Shown here: one piece after another, positions 1-7,854 of the stretch | How positions within the stretch are numbered: position 1 is the stretch's first letter | How the letters are laid out: each line of letters starts with the position of its first letter | Assembly (NCBI GenBank): GCA_020632795.1 | Contig: JACKEV010000014.1 | Span: forward strand, 248,001 to 312,000 | Origin: Alphaproteobacteria bacterium | Lineage (GTDB): Bacteria; Myxococcota_A; UBA796; CAJQPC01 | Direction: 5' to 3' | Length of the DNA: 64,000 bases | The notes under the pieces: model-generated | Seen by the model: only the letters and a program-made list of their open reading frames with translations | Database searches by the model: none | What the model was told of the DNA's origin: nothing | Made by a program: the position numbers and the translations under genes

Positions 1-971
1 GCGGCGAGGGCCTGCTCCGGGGCGACGACGGGCACGCCGACCGCGGCTGCGGCCTTCAGGGGCTCGCCGGCGATGGGGGCGTTGGCCCAGGCGGCCTCCT
101 GCCAGAGCACGCCGCTGCCCACGGCCCCGCCGGCCTCGGCGGCCAGGGCGCGGCCGTTGCCGGAGCGCAGCGCGGCGAGGGTGGCGGCGCGGGGCGCGGC
201 GGTGTCCGGCCAGCGCTCCACCGCCTGGACGCGCGCGGGGCCCTGCTGGATGGCGGCGCGGAAGGCCCGGATCACCCCCGCCAGATCCCCGCAGCGGGCC
301 GCGAGGGGCTCGGCCAGGGCGAGGCCCTGCCCCGCCGGGACCAGGACGTCGCGGGAGGGGTCGGCCCAGCCTCGGGTGACGACCATCGGGTCCTCACCGC
401 CGGCGAGTCGCCGGGCGGCCGGAGAGAGCGGGGAGCCGACGAAGCGCAGCCCGCCGACGCGGTGGGTGTCGGTGTCCCGCACGCCGCGGGCCAGGGCGTT
501 GAGGCGCTCCCCGAAGGAGTCCAGAGCCCAGAGCTGCTCGCTGAGCACGGCGCCGATGGCCCCCAGCGCGGCGGCGGCGGCGGCGGTGTCCGGGCCCAGC
601 CCGGCGTCGAGGATCACCCCGCCGCCCTGGGCCTCCAGGAGCGCCAGCCCGTCGACCTCCGCCCCCAGGCCGCCGGCCTCCCGGCCCCGCAGCACGATGC
701 CGGCGATGCCCTCGGGGGCGGGGCCGGCGGTGGTGCGCTCGAGCCAGGTGGGGCGACCGGAGACGGGGGCGCCCTCGCCGGCCAGCAGCACGGGGCCCTC
801 TCCTGGGGCCGACATCCCCGGCGCCACCCGCACCCAGGCCCCCTCGGGCAGGGCCGCAGGCGGCGCGCCGGCCAGCAGGTCGAGGACCGGCTGCCCGCCC
901 GCGCGGCGCACCTCATCCGCGAGCGCGGCGGCGGCAGGGGGGAGGAACACCAGGAGCAGAGGCTGAGACAT
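1..971 (-). CDS. PfaA-like multidomain synthase, N-terminal nitronate-monooxygenase-like domain (partial)
   Basis: The frame is open from an ATG at 971 to the window edge, giving at least 323 residues, so the gene is cut at its 3' side. A clear ribosome site (GGAG, 7 bases upstream) fixes the start. The visible protein resembles the N-terminal nitronate monooxygenase/2-nitropropane dioxygenase-like TIM barrel found at the front of large PfaA-type polyunsaturated fatty acid or polyketide synthases: a GIAGIVLRGREAGG stretch, then a GLGPDTAAAAAALGAIGAVL stretch matching the usual 'GG(I/L)GLHTAAA...GA.GVVLD.QL' block, followed by QLWALDS. A second barrel normally follows and would lie outside the window. 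FMN binding and enoyl-type reduction are known for stand-alone relatives; the activity of this one is inferred. It lies 141 bases downstream of the ammonia-lyase pair on the same strand and might share a pathway with it. A stand-alone oxygenase is less likely because the frame does not end where one would. Confidence 0.6.
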   Translation of the reverse strand, partial: MSQPLLLVFLPPAAAALADEVRRAGGQPVLDLLAGAPPAALPEGAWVRVAPGMSAPGEGPVLLAGEGAPVSGRPTWLERTTAGPAPEGIAGIVLRGREAGGLGAEVDGLALLEAQGGGVILDAGLGPDTAAAAAALGAIGAVLSEQLWALDSFGERLNALARGVRDTDTHRVGGLRFVGSPLSPAARRLAGGEDPMVVTRGWADPSRDVLVPAGQGLALAEPLAARCGDLAGVIRAFRAAIQQGPARVQAVERWPDTAAPRAATLAALRSGNGRALAAEAGGAVGSGVLWQEAAWANAPIAGEPLKAAAAVGVPVVAPEQALA

Positions 972-1112
972 CTGGGGACTCCGATGGCCGTGTAGTCAGG
1001 GTGGCGCCGGTGCGAAACAGTCTACGCACGCCAGGGCTTCCTGCGCGGCTCCGGGAGGCAGGGGTTGGGGAGGCGCGGACCGCTGCATAAGTCATGCCAG
1101 CGGGGGAGGGGG

Positions 1113-2648
1113 TCACCAGGGGGCAGCGGGCTCGGTTCGGGGGCCCTCGAAGTCGCCAGCGCGCACCCGGCGCGCCACCGCCTCAAGGTCCCGGTGGAGC
1201 ACCCGGTCGGCCGTCCAGCGGGGGCTGACCGCGCGGACCGTCTCCTGGATCTCCTGGATCGCAGACGCGGGGGCCACCGGCTGTCCGGTGATCTTCTCGC
1301 CCTTGGGGGAGAACGAGGTGCCCTCCAGCCGGAAGTCCAGGCCCTGGGCGCCGACGAGCAGCTCGATGGCCAAGACCTCGGCCAGGTTCTCGACGATGGC
1401 GAGCAGGCCCCGGGCGGCCGCCGGGCCCATCGGGACGTGGTCTTCGTGGTGCTGGCCGGTGGGGATGCTGTCGACGCTGGCGGGGTGGGCCAGGCCCTTG
1501 CACTCGCTGACCAGGGAGGCGGCGGTGTACTGGGCGAGCATGAAGCCGCTGTCCACTCCGCTGCTCTCCAGGAGGAAGCTGGGCAGGTTGCCGGTGAGGC
1601 GCCCGTAGGTCATCCGGAAGACGCGGCGCTCGGCGATGGAGGCGACCTGGGTCAGGGCGACCTTGAGGTGGTCCAGGGCCAGGGCGACGGGGGCGCCGTG
1701 GAAGTTGCCGGCCTCGATGACCTCGCCGTCGAACAGGAGCGGGTTGTCGCAGGCGCCGTTCAGCTCGTGCTCCACCACGCCGCGCACGTAGTCCAGGGCG
1801 TCCCAGGCCGCGCCGAGCACCGCCGGGGCGCAGCGGATGGAGAAGGCGTCGGCGGAGCGGCCCCGGTGGACCAGGGCGCTGCCCTCGATCAGCGCGCGCA
1901 TGCGCTCAGCGACGGCGCAGGCCCCGGGGTGGCGGCGGCTGGCCATGGCCCGGGCGTCCAGGCAGTCGGCGTCGGCGAGCACCACGGCCATCGTCTGGGC
2001 CAGGGCGCGCTCGGCGCTGCGCAGGAGGCGCTCGGCGCGGTGGACCGCCAGCGCGCCGCAGGCGACGGTCAGCGAGGCGCCGTTGATGAGGGAGAGGGTC
2101 TCCTTGGAGGCGGCCTTCACCTCGGGCAGGCCCTGCATCGCCACGACGCCATCCAGGGCCTCTCCCCGGACCGTGGCCCGGCCCCCCATGCGCAGCGCGA
2201 CCTGGGCGACGTGGGCCAGGGGCGCGAGGTCCCCAGCGGCGCCCACCGAGCCCTTGGCGGGCACGACCGGGTGCACCCCCTTGTTCAGCATGGCGAGCAG
2301 CAGCTCGACCAGCTCGGGGCGCACCCCGGAGCAGGCCGCGGCCAGGACGTTGGCCCGGCACAGCATCAGCGCCCGGACCTCCGGCTCGGCCAGCGGCGGG
2401 CCCACCCCGGCGCAGTGGGAGAGCACGAAGCCGCGCACGCGCTCCCGGGGCGACGCGGCGGTGCTGGCCCCGATGAGCCAGGTCTCCTTGTCCCCCAGGA
2501 TGTCGGCGGTGCCGTGGCGCCGCCAGGCGTCGTGGTTGGCGCGCATGGCCTCGCGGGCGCTGCTGGCGAGGCGCACGGGCGCTCCGCCGGCCACCGCGGC
2601 GACCTTGCGGGCGCTCAGGGAGGCGCCGTCGATGTACACCGCGCTCAC
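1113..2648 (-). CDS. Histidine ammonia-lyase-like pseudoenzyme
   Basis: A 511-residue member of the HAL/PAL/TAL family, full length for the family. Family landmarks are present (SHCAGVG at 78, DNPLLF at 301, GNFHGAPVALA at 314, SVDSIPTGQHHEDHV from 391). The catalytic set is gone. The Ala-Ser-Gly triad that cyclises to the MIO cofactor reads Ala-Ala-Gly (137-139). The Tyr of the usual YG.NTG loop is absent because the loop is shortened to WLIGASTAAS (57-66). The Tyr of DAYSLRC is Phe (DAFSIRC, F269). In Pseudomonas HAL these correspond to Ser143, Tyr53 and Tyr280. The Arg after it and the Glu of HEDHV remain. The start is GTG at 2648 with a GGAGG site; its GTGA overlaps the TGA of the upstream lyase, so translation is probably coupled. 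I infer a non-catalytic partner or ligand-binding subunit, not a decayed gene, because the reading frame and the fold residues are intact. Confidence 0.85.
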   Translation of the reverse strand: MSAVYIDGASLSARKVAAVAGGAPVRLASSAREAMRANHDAWRRHGTADILGDKETWLIGASTAASPRERVRGFVLSHCAGVGPPLAEPEVRALMLCRANVLAAACSGVRPELVELLLAMLNKGVHPVVPAKGSVGAAGDLAPLAHVAQVALRMGGRATVRGEALDGVVAMQGLPEVKAASKETLSLINGASLTVACGALAVHRAERLLRSAERALAQTMAVVLADADCLDARAMASRRHPGACAVAERMRALIEGSALVHRGRSADAFSIRCAPAVLGAAWDALDYVRGVVEHELNGACDNPLLFDGEVIEAGNFHGAPVALALDHLKVALTQVASIAERRVFRMTYGRLTGNLPSFLLESSGVDSGFMLAQYTAASLVSECKGLAHPASVDSIPTGQHHEDHVPMGPAAARGLLAIVENLAEVLAIELLVGAQGLDFRLEGTSFSPKGEKITGQPVAPASAIQEIQETVRAVSPRWTADRVLHRDLEAVARRVRAGDFEGPRTEPAAPW

Positions 2649-4252
2649 AGGGACACCTCCCGGAGCCGGGGGCAGACCGCGCGCACCGCCGAGGCCAGCG
2701 CAGGGCCCTGCACCAGGGGCTCGATGGCGGCGAGCTGCTCGGCGGGGGTGGCCTCGTGGGGGAGGGCGCGCAGGGCCTCGTCCAGCAGGTGGAAGGCCGC
2801 CCCCGTGCCCCGCCCCAGGGTGAGGCCCGGGTCGTCGGCCTGGCGCCACGCCAGGGCCCGGGTGGCGCAGAGCAGCTCGATGCCCACGACGTAGCGGGTG
2901 TTCTCCAGCACGTCGGCCGCCCGCCGCGCGGCGGTGGTGGACATCGCGACGTGGTCCTCCTGATCCTCACAGGTCGGGATGGAGTCCACGCTCGCCGGCC
3001 AGCTCAGGGCTTTGTTCTCGCTGACCAGGGCGGCGGCGGTGGTCTGGAGGGCCAGCAGGCCGATGCCGGGCCCGTCGTCCAGGCTGGGCGGCAGGCGGTC
3101 GGAGAGCGCGCCGGTCAGCAGGCGGTACAGCCGCCGCTCGCTGAGGCTGGCCAGCTCGGCGGTGGCGATCTTGAGGAAGTCCGCGGCCATGCCCACCGGC
3201 TCGCCGTGGAACATGCCCGCGGAGAACGCCTTGTCGTCGCCGGGGGCGTCGGGGAGGATGAGGGGGTTGTCGGTGACCGCGTTCAGCTCCACCGAGACCT
3301 GGCGGACGACGAAGCCCACCGCGTCCCGGACCGCCCCGAGCACCTGGGGGGTGCAGCGCAGGGAGTAGGCGTCCTGGACCTTGCCGGGCACCGAGTCCAC
3401 CAGGGTCGAGCCGTGCAGCAGCGACAGCAGGTTGGCCGCGCAGGCGATCGCGCCGCCGTAGGGCCGCATCGCGTGGACCAGGGGGTGGAAGGCCCGGGTG
3501 ACCCCGTGCAGGGCCTCGATGGACATCGCGGCGGCGATCTCGGCGACCAGGGTGAGCTGGGCGGCGTCGTGGGCGGTCAGCGCGGTGATGGCCGTGGTGA
3601 GCTGGGCGCCGTTGTTGATGGCGAGGCCCTCCTTGGGGCCCAGGACCAGGGGCTGGAGGCCCACCGCCGCCATGGCCGCCCGGCCGCACATGCGCTGGCC
3701 GCCGACCCAGGCCTCGCCGGTCTCGTGGTCCGGGTCGTCGGGGGCGTGGCCGATGAGCAGGCCCAGGTGGGAGAGCGGGGCGAGGTCCCCCGACGAGCCG
3801 CAGCTCCCCTGGGCGGGCAGGACAGGCACCACGCCCCGGTTGAGCAGGGCCAGCAGCAGCTCGACCAGCTCGGGGCGGCAGCCGGAGAAGCCCTTGGACA
3901 GGGCGTTGGCCCGCAGCAGCACCGTGGCGCGGGCCGCGTCCGGGGCGACCGGCGCGCCGACCCCGGCGGCGTGGGAGCGCAGCAGGTTGCGGGACAGGGC
4001 GTTGAGGCGATCCTGGGGGATGCGCACCCGGGACAGGGAGCCATACCCGGTGTTCACCCCGTAGATGACCCGGGGCTGGCCCGAGGCGTCGATGAGCTCG
4101 CCCCGCACGGCGGCGTCCACCCAGGCGCGGCTCCGCACCATCTCCCGCCGCGCCCACGGCGACAGGTGGACACGCCGCCCCTGACGGGCGACTTGTACCA
4201 GGGCTTCGAGCCGCAGCCCGTTGCCGTCGATGTCCAGCGGCGGCAGCGTCAC
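2645..4252 (-). CDS. Histidine/aromatic amino acid ammonia-lyase
   Basis: A 535-residue MIO-dependent ammonia-lyase, expected to remove ammonia from histidine (giving urocanate) or a related aromatic amino acid in the cytoplasm. All catalytic positions are present: YGVNTGYG (Tyr64), the MIO triad as Ser-Ser-Gly (153-155, a conservative variant of Ala-Ser-Gly with the central Ser kept), DAYSLRC (Tyr296, Arg299), FHGEPV (348-353) and QEDHV (431-435). The Ser-His pair at 93-94 (RSHAAGVG) and the Glu of QEDHV are HAL-like; PAL and TAL enzymes differ there. No hutU, hutI or hutG lies beside it, so a role outside classical histidine degradation, such as supplying an acrylate starter for the neighbouring synthase, is possible. 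It is the first gene of a two-gene unit with the lyase-like pseudoenzyme. The ATG start at 4252 faces a divergent methyltransferase across 50 bases. Confidence 0.85.
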   Translation of the reverse strand: MTLPPLDIDGNGLRLEALVQVARQGRRVHLSPWARREMVRSRAWVDAAVRGELIDASGQPRVIYGVNTGYGSLSRVRIPQDRLNALSRNLLRSHAAGVGAPVAPDAARATVLLRANALSKGFSGCRPELVELLLALLNRGVVPVLPAQGSCGSSGDLAPLSHLGLLIGHAPDDPDHETGEAWVGGQRMCGRAAMAAVGLQPLVLGPKEGLAINNGAQLTTAITALTAHDAAQLTLVAEIAAAMSIEALHGVTRAFHPLVHAMRPYGGAIACAANLLSLLHGSTLVDSVPGKVQDAYSLRCTPQVLGAVRDAVGFVVRQVSVELNAVTDNPLILPDAPGDDKAFSAGMFHGEPVGMAADFLKIATAELASLSERRLYRLLTGALSDRLPPSLDDGPGIGLLALQTTAAALVSENKALSWPASVDSIPTCEDQEDHVAMSTTAARRAADVLENTRYVVGIELLCATRALAWRQADDPGLTLGRGTGAAFHLLDEALRALPHEATPAEQLAAIEPLVQGPALASAVRAVCPRLREVSL

Positions 4253-4302
4253 ACTCTCCGACTAACCCCTCCGGAAGAAACGCGTCAGCTACTCTCTGTC
4301 CG

Positions 4303-5058
4303 ATGCGCCCTCACACCCGCGACTTCTACGACGCCCCCGAACTCTACGATCTGGAGTATTTTGACTCCATGATCGAGGACCGGGCCTGGTACGCCGATCT
4401 GGCTCGGGGGCACGACCGCGTGCTGGAGCTGGCCTGCGGCACGGGGCGGCTGACCCTGCCGATGGCCCGGACGGGGGCGGCGATCGCGGCCGTGGACCGG
4501 GCCCCGGCCATGCTGGCGGCGCTGCAGCGTCGGTTGGTGGACACCCCCTCCCTGCAGGTGGAGGTCTACCAGCAGGACTTCCTGACGCTGGACGTCCCCG
4601 GGACCTTCCCCCTGGCGGTCCTGCCGTTCAACGCCCTCCAGCACGTCCACCGCACCGAGGACGTCGTCCGCCTGCTGGAGCGGGTGGCGGCCCACCTGGA
4701 GCCTGGCGGGCGCTTCGCCTTCGACGTGGTGATCCCCGACCCCCGCTTCTGGGCCCGGGACCCCAACGGCGTGCACGAGGTGCGCTGGTACGACGACCCC
4801 CGGGGCGGCCGGATGAAGACCTGGGAGAACGGCTTCTACGACCCGATCCGCCAGATCAACACCGTGCGCTACCACTACCGCCGCAGCGACCGCAGCTACG
4901 AGGTCATCGAGATCGCGATGCGGATGTTCTACCCCCAGGAGCTGATGGGCCTGGTGGGGATGGCGGGCTGGGCCATCGAGGGGGCCTGGGGTGACTTCGA
5001 CCGGGGGCCCCTCAAGGGGCGCAGCGGCAAGCTGGTCATGGTGCTGCGCCGCCCCTGA
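4303..5058 (+). CDS. Class I SAM-dependent methyltransferase
   Basis: A 251-residue soluble methyltransferase. The SAM-binding motif I is VLELACGTGRLTLPMA (about 40-55), followed by an acidic loop in AVDRAPAML (about 65-73), then LAVLPFNALQH (motif IV region) and a GGRFAFDVVIPDP strand. The C-terminal half (HYHYRRSD, EIAMRMFYPQEL) is of the type seen in the broad Methyltransf_11/25 group, whose members act on small molecules. The substrate cannot be told from sequence. It is transcribed away from the ammonia-lyase pair with 50 bases between starts, and its product could modify the same aromatic or acrylate pathway, which is only an inference from position. Confidence 0.8.
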   Translation: MRPHTRDFYDAPELYDLEYFDSMIEDRAWYADLARGHDRVLELACGTGRLTLPMARTGAAIAAVDRAPAMLAALQRRLVDTPSLQVEVYQQDFLTLDVPGTFPLAVLPFNALQHVHRTEDVVRLLERVAAHLEPGGRFAFDVVIPDPRFWARDPNGVHEVRWYDDPRGGRMKTWENGFYDPIRQINTVRYHYRRSDRSYEVIEIAMRMFYPQELMGLVGMAGWAIEGAWGDFDRGPLKGRSGKLVMVLRRP

Positions 5059-5069
5059 TCCCCGGACAG

Positions 5070-6845
5070 ATGCTGTCCGTAGCGGATAGACTCAAGCCCG
5101 TGCGGATCGCCCTCGCCTTGCTGATAGGGGCCTGCGGGCCCCCCGCGACCTGTCCGGTGGACCTGGACGGGGACGGATACCTCTCTGCGGCGGCCTGCCC
5201 GGCAGGGGACGACTGCGATGACCTGGACCCGGCGGTCCACCCGGGGGCGGACGAGGCCTGCGACGGGGTCGACAACGACTGCGACGGCTACGTCGACGAC
5301 GTCGTGGTGGACGCGGACGGCGATGGCCACTACGACGCCCGCTGCCCGGGGGGGACCGACTGCGATGACAGCCGTCCCGAGGCCCACCCCGGCGCCCTGG
5401 AGCGCTGTGACGCGGTGGACAACGACTGCGACGGCGTCATCGACGACGTGGACCTGGACGGGGACGGCGCCGTCGACGCGGCCTGCGGGGGCGACGACTG
5501 CGACGACACCACCGCCGCGGTCTCCCCCGACGCGGTCGAGGTCTGCGACGACGGGCTGGACAACGACTGCGACGGCAGCACGGACCTGGACGACGCGGAC
5601 GGCGACGGCTTCCTGGCGGCGGTGTGCGGGGGCGACGACTGCGACGACCTCGACCCCGAGACCCACCCCGGCGCGCCCGAGCGGTGCGACGACACTGACC
5701 AGGACTGCGACGGCGAGGTGGCCGACGTGGACGACGACGGCGACGGGGCGGCCTCCGCGGACTGCGGCGGCCCGGACTGCGACGACGCCGACCCCACGAT
5801 CGGCCCCCACGCGGTGGACTGGTGCGACGACGGGCTGGACAACGACTGCGACGGCCGGGTGGACTTCGAGGACGCCGACGGGGACAACGCCCAGCCCGAG
5901 GTCTGCGGGGGCGTGGACTGCGACGACGCCGACCCGCGGGTCTCCGGCATCCAGGAGGAGCTGTGCGGCGACGGCCTCGACAACAACTGCAGCGGCGAGG
6001 TCGACGACCGGGACATGGACAGCGACGGCGCCCTGGACCCGGGCTGCGGCGGCGACGACTGCGACGAGGCCGACGCCCAGGTCCACCCGGGCCTGCCCGG
6101 CCTGTGTGACGGCGTCGATCGGGGCTGCAGCGGCAGCGACCTCGGGGATCGCGACGGGGACGGGCAGACCTGCGACGTGGACTGCAACGACGGCCTCCCG
6201 GGCGTGTACGTCGGGGCCTCGGAGCGCTGCGACGGGGTGGACGACGACTGCGACGGGGCGGTGGACGAGGGCGTGGGCGTGTGCGCCCAGAGCCTGCCCG
6301 GGGACATGGACCTGGCCGACGGCGCCCCCGGGTTCTCCCCGGACGGCAGCCGGTGGGCGGCGACCGACGGGGCGCTGGTCTTCACCGGCGCGGGGGACGA
6401 CGCCTGGCGGGTGCTCGCCTACGCCGACCACAGCCTCTCCGCGGGCTGGGTGTGGGAGGTCGACGTCACCCGGACCGCCGGGGCAGGCGAGGCGGAGCTG
6501 GGCGTGATGGTCTCCGCGAGCCCCTCCACCCCGGACGGCTACGCGGTGGTCCTGCGCAGCCCCGGCCCCCGGGAGGTCTGCGAGGTGGGGCGCTTCACCT
6601 CGGGCAGCTTCGTGAGCGAGACCGGCGAGCAGGTGGTCGCCTCCATCTTCCCGGACCTGGGCCTGCCCAACCGGATCCGCATGGAGCAGGAGGACGACCG
6701 GCTGAGGGTCTTCGTCAACGGGCGACGGGTGGCCAACCTGACGGTGGACACCCAGGACGCCGCGGGCCACCCCGCGCTGCTGGTGCGGGATCGCGCCGGG
6801 GACGGGGTCACCGCGCGGTTTGACGACCTCCACGCGTCGGATTGA
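5070..6845 (+). CDS. MopE-type repeat lipoprotein with C-terminal jelly-roll-like domain
   Basis: A 591-residue predicted surface lipoprotein. A short signal ends in LLIGAC (lipobox). Residues about 40-410 hold eight copies of a roughly 50-residue unit of the form DCDD.....PGA.E.CDG.DNDCDG..DD, the putative metal-binding MopE motif; the last three copies are degenerate (DNNCSG, DRGCSG, DDDCDG). The last 180 residues lack the repeat and look like a beta-rich LamG/DUF1080-like carbohydrate-binding domain (FVNGRRVANLTVDT, RFDDLHASD). Calcium or other metal binding through the Asp clusters is expected for the family. The ATG at 5070 is used here; a GTG at 5100 would give a very short signal peptide (MRIALALLIGAC) and is a serious alternative, since neither has a good ribosome site. 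Its 3' end overlaps the convergent outer-membrane gene by 38 bases. Confidence 0.8.
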   Translation: MLSVADRLKPVRIALALLIGACGPPATCPVDLDGDGYLSAAACPAGDDCDDLDPAVHPGADEACDGVDNDCDGYVDDVVVDADGDGHYDARCPGGTDCDDSRPEAHPGALERCDAVDNDCDGVIDDVDLDGDGAVDAACGGDDCDDTTAAVSPDAVEVCDDGLDNDCDGSTDLDDADGDGFLAAVCGGDDCDDLDPETHPGAPERCDDTDQDCDGEVADVDDDGDGAASADCGGPDCDDADPTIGPHAVDWCDDGLDNDCDGRVDFEDADGDNAQPEVCGGVDCDDADPRVSGIQEELCGDGLDNNCSGEVDDRDMDSDGALDPGCGGDDCDEADAQVHPGLPGLCDGVDRGCSGSDLGDRDGDGQTCDVDCNDGLPGVYVGASERCDGVDDDCDGAVDEGVGVCAQSLPGDMDLADGAPGFSPDGSRWAATDGALVFTGAGDDAWRVLAYADHSLSAGWVWEVDVTRTAGAGEAELGVMVSASPSTPDGYAVVLRSPGPREVCEVGRFTSGSFVSETGEQVVASIFPDLGLPNRIRMEQEDDRLRVFVNGRRVANLTVDTQDAAGHPALLVRDRAGDGVTARFDDLHASD

Positions 6846-7665
6846 CCGACCCCGTCCAGGACACCCCCAGCGAGGCGCCGTGGCCCCGGGAGGCCGCGAC
6901 CGCCGCCCAGGTCCAGCTCCACGAGGCCTCCACCGCGAGGCCCCGCCCCAGGTCCACCGCCCCGAAGAGGCCCACGGTCTGGGCCTGGCGGCTCCAGTCG
7001 CTCTGGCCCAGGTTGAGCTGACCTGTGGCGTCGACGCCCACCCAGCCCAGGCGCCGCTCTTCACGGGTGGGGGTCCAGCCAACCTGGAGGTGGCAGGGCA
7101 GCCCGTCCACGTAGTCTCCAGGCAGGGGGCCGAAGCTCCAGTCGGTGCGGCGCAGGTAGCCCGCCTCCGCGAGCGCCCAGCCGGTGTGCCCGCGCCAGGA
7201 CCAGCCCCCGCCAACCGCGCCGATCAGGCTCAGGTCCACCTGGGGATCGCCGAGGGCCGGCGCGCCGGGGGGTGGGGGTGAGGCGGTGGCGGGCACCCGC
7301 GCGATCAGGTGGAGAGACAGCGGCACGCCACGCAGCCGGCCGCCGACCCCCACGCCCACCCGGGGATCCCCGAAGCCCCGGCTGCGCCAGCGCCAGCCGG
7401 TGTCCGGCTCGGTGTTGGCCGCGAACACGAAGGGCGCCTGGGCCACGACCTGGACGTGGGGCGCGACGCCCAACTCCAGGTAGCCTGCTGGCCCCAGGCC
7501 GCGATAGCGCAGCCCGGCGACGTCCCGGACGCGCGGATCGGCGTAGTCGGTGGCTGCGAAGCCGTCCACGGAGAGCTTCCCGTAGAAGGCGCCCGGGTCC
7601 CGGATCCAGGGGCCCGCCGAGGCGGGAGCCGAAAGCAGGAGCGCTCCGCACAAGGCGGAGCGCAA
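6808..7665 (-). CDS. Putative outer-membrane beta-barrel protein
   Basis: About 285 residues after a signal peptide (RSALCGALLLSAPASA then GPW). The rest alternates short amphipathic strands with glycine turns (YLELGVAPHVQVVAQAPFVF, GDPRVGVGVGGRLRG, LSLHLIARVPA, VDLSLIGAVGGGWSW), and the last strands (LAVEASWSWTWAAVAA, GASLGVSWTGSV) also look like barrel strands, so I read it as an outer-membrane barrel of the transporter/'MetA-pathway' hypothetical type. No specific family is recognised. The start is uncertain. A TTG at 7665 yields a clean signal peptide but its Shine-Dalgarno (GAGGAGG) is 18 bases away. The first in-frame ATG-like start (7788) would put a Pro-rich 40-residue leader and a C11 run in front of the signal and lies on top of a good promoter, so it is unlikely. 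Confidence 0.6.
   Translation of the reverse strand: MRSALCGALLLSAPASAGPWIRDPGAFYGKLSVDGFAATDYADPRVRDVAGLRYRGLGPAGYLELGVAPHVQVVAQAPFVFAANTEPDTGWRWRSRGFGDPRVGVGVGGRLRGVPLSLHLIARVPATASPPPPGAPALGDPQVDLSLIGAVGGGWSWRGHTGWALAEAGYLRRTDWSFGPLPGDYVDGLPCHLQVGWTPTREERRLGWVGVDATGQLNLGQSDWSRQAQTVGLFGAVDLGRGLAVEASWSWTWAAVAASRGHGASLGVSWTGSVNPTRGGRQTAR
7641..7663. repeat. Perfect 9-bp inverted repeat in the signal-peptide region
   Basis: GCGCTCCGC and GCGGAGCGC flank a 5-base loop (ACAAG). The hairpin sits at the very start of the outer-membrane gene. It is not followed by a T run on either strand, so it does not look like a terminator. It could hinder or tune translation start at TTG 7665, or be chance in GC-rich DNA. 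Confidence 0.5.
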
Positions 7666-7702
7666 GGAAAAGAAGAGGCCGGGCCTCCTCGATGCCGAAT
7701 GT

Positions 7703-7713
7703 GGGGGGGGGGG
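7703..7713. repeat. Homopolymeric G11 tract
   Basis: Eleven consecutive G on the plus strand (C11 in the transcript of the outer-membrane-protein gene) between its predicted promoter and the signal-peptide codons. Runs of this length are prone to slipped-strand changes in length, and also to sequencing error. Confidence 0.9.
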
Positions 7714-7787
7714 ACGCACTCGGCACTGCGTGGAGGAGGTCCCGGCCAAAGGCTGGGGGAAGGTTTTTCTCCCTTCCGTCACAATCA

Positions 7788-7817
7788 ACTCTAATCGCTA
7801 GAGGACGTTCACGTCAA
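7788..7817 (-). promoter_or_regulatory. Predicted sigma-70-type promoter for the outer-membrane gene
   Basis: On the minus strand TTGACG (7812-7817) and TAGAGT (7788-7793) are separated by 18 bases. The -35 box lies inside a small palindrome, TTCAC-TTGAC-GTGAA, that could be an operator. Transcription would begin near 7780, which excludes the farthest upstream start codon of the gene. Confidence 0.45.
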
Positions 7818-7854
7818 GTGAATTATCCTTTCACCGTCGCCGTCACCGACAGCG

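Noticed and set aside
1113..4252. Classical hut histidine-degradation operon
   Set aside because: No urocanase, imidazolonepropionase or formimidoylglutamase is seen, and one of the two lyases lacks its catalytic residues.
5070..6845. CRISPR-like or satellite DNA from regular repeats
   Set aside because: The repeats are coding with conserved Asp/Cys spacing, irregular at the DNA level and without fixed spacers.
7641..7663. Transcription terminator
   Set aside because: No T run follows the hairpin on either strand and it lies at the 5' end of the gene.
6808..7788. Outer-membrane protein starting at 7788
   Set aside because: That codon lies upstream of the predicted transcription start and gives a Pro-rich leader ahead of a signal peptide.
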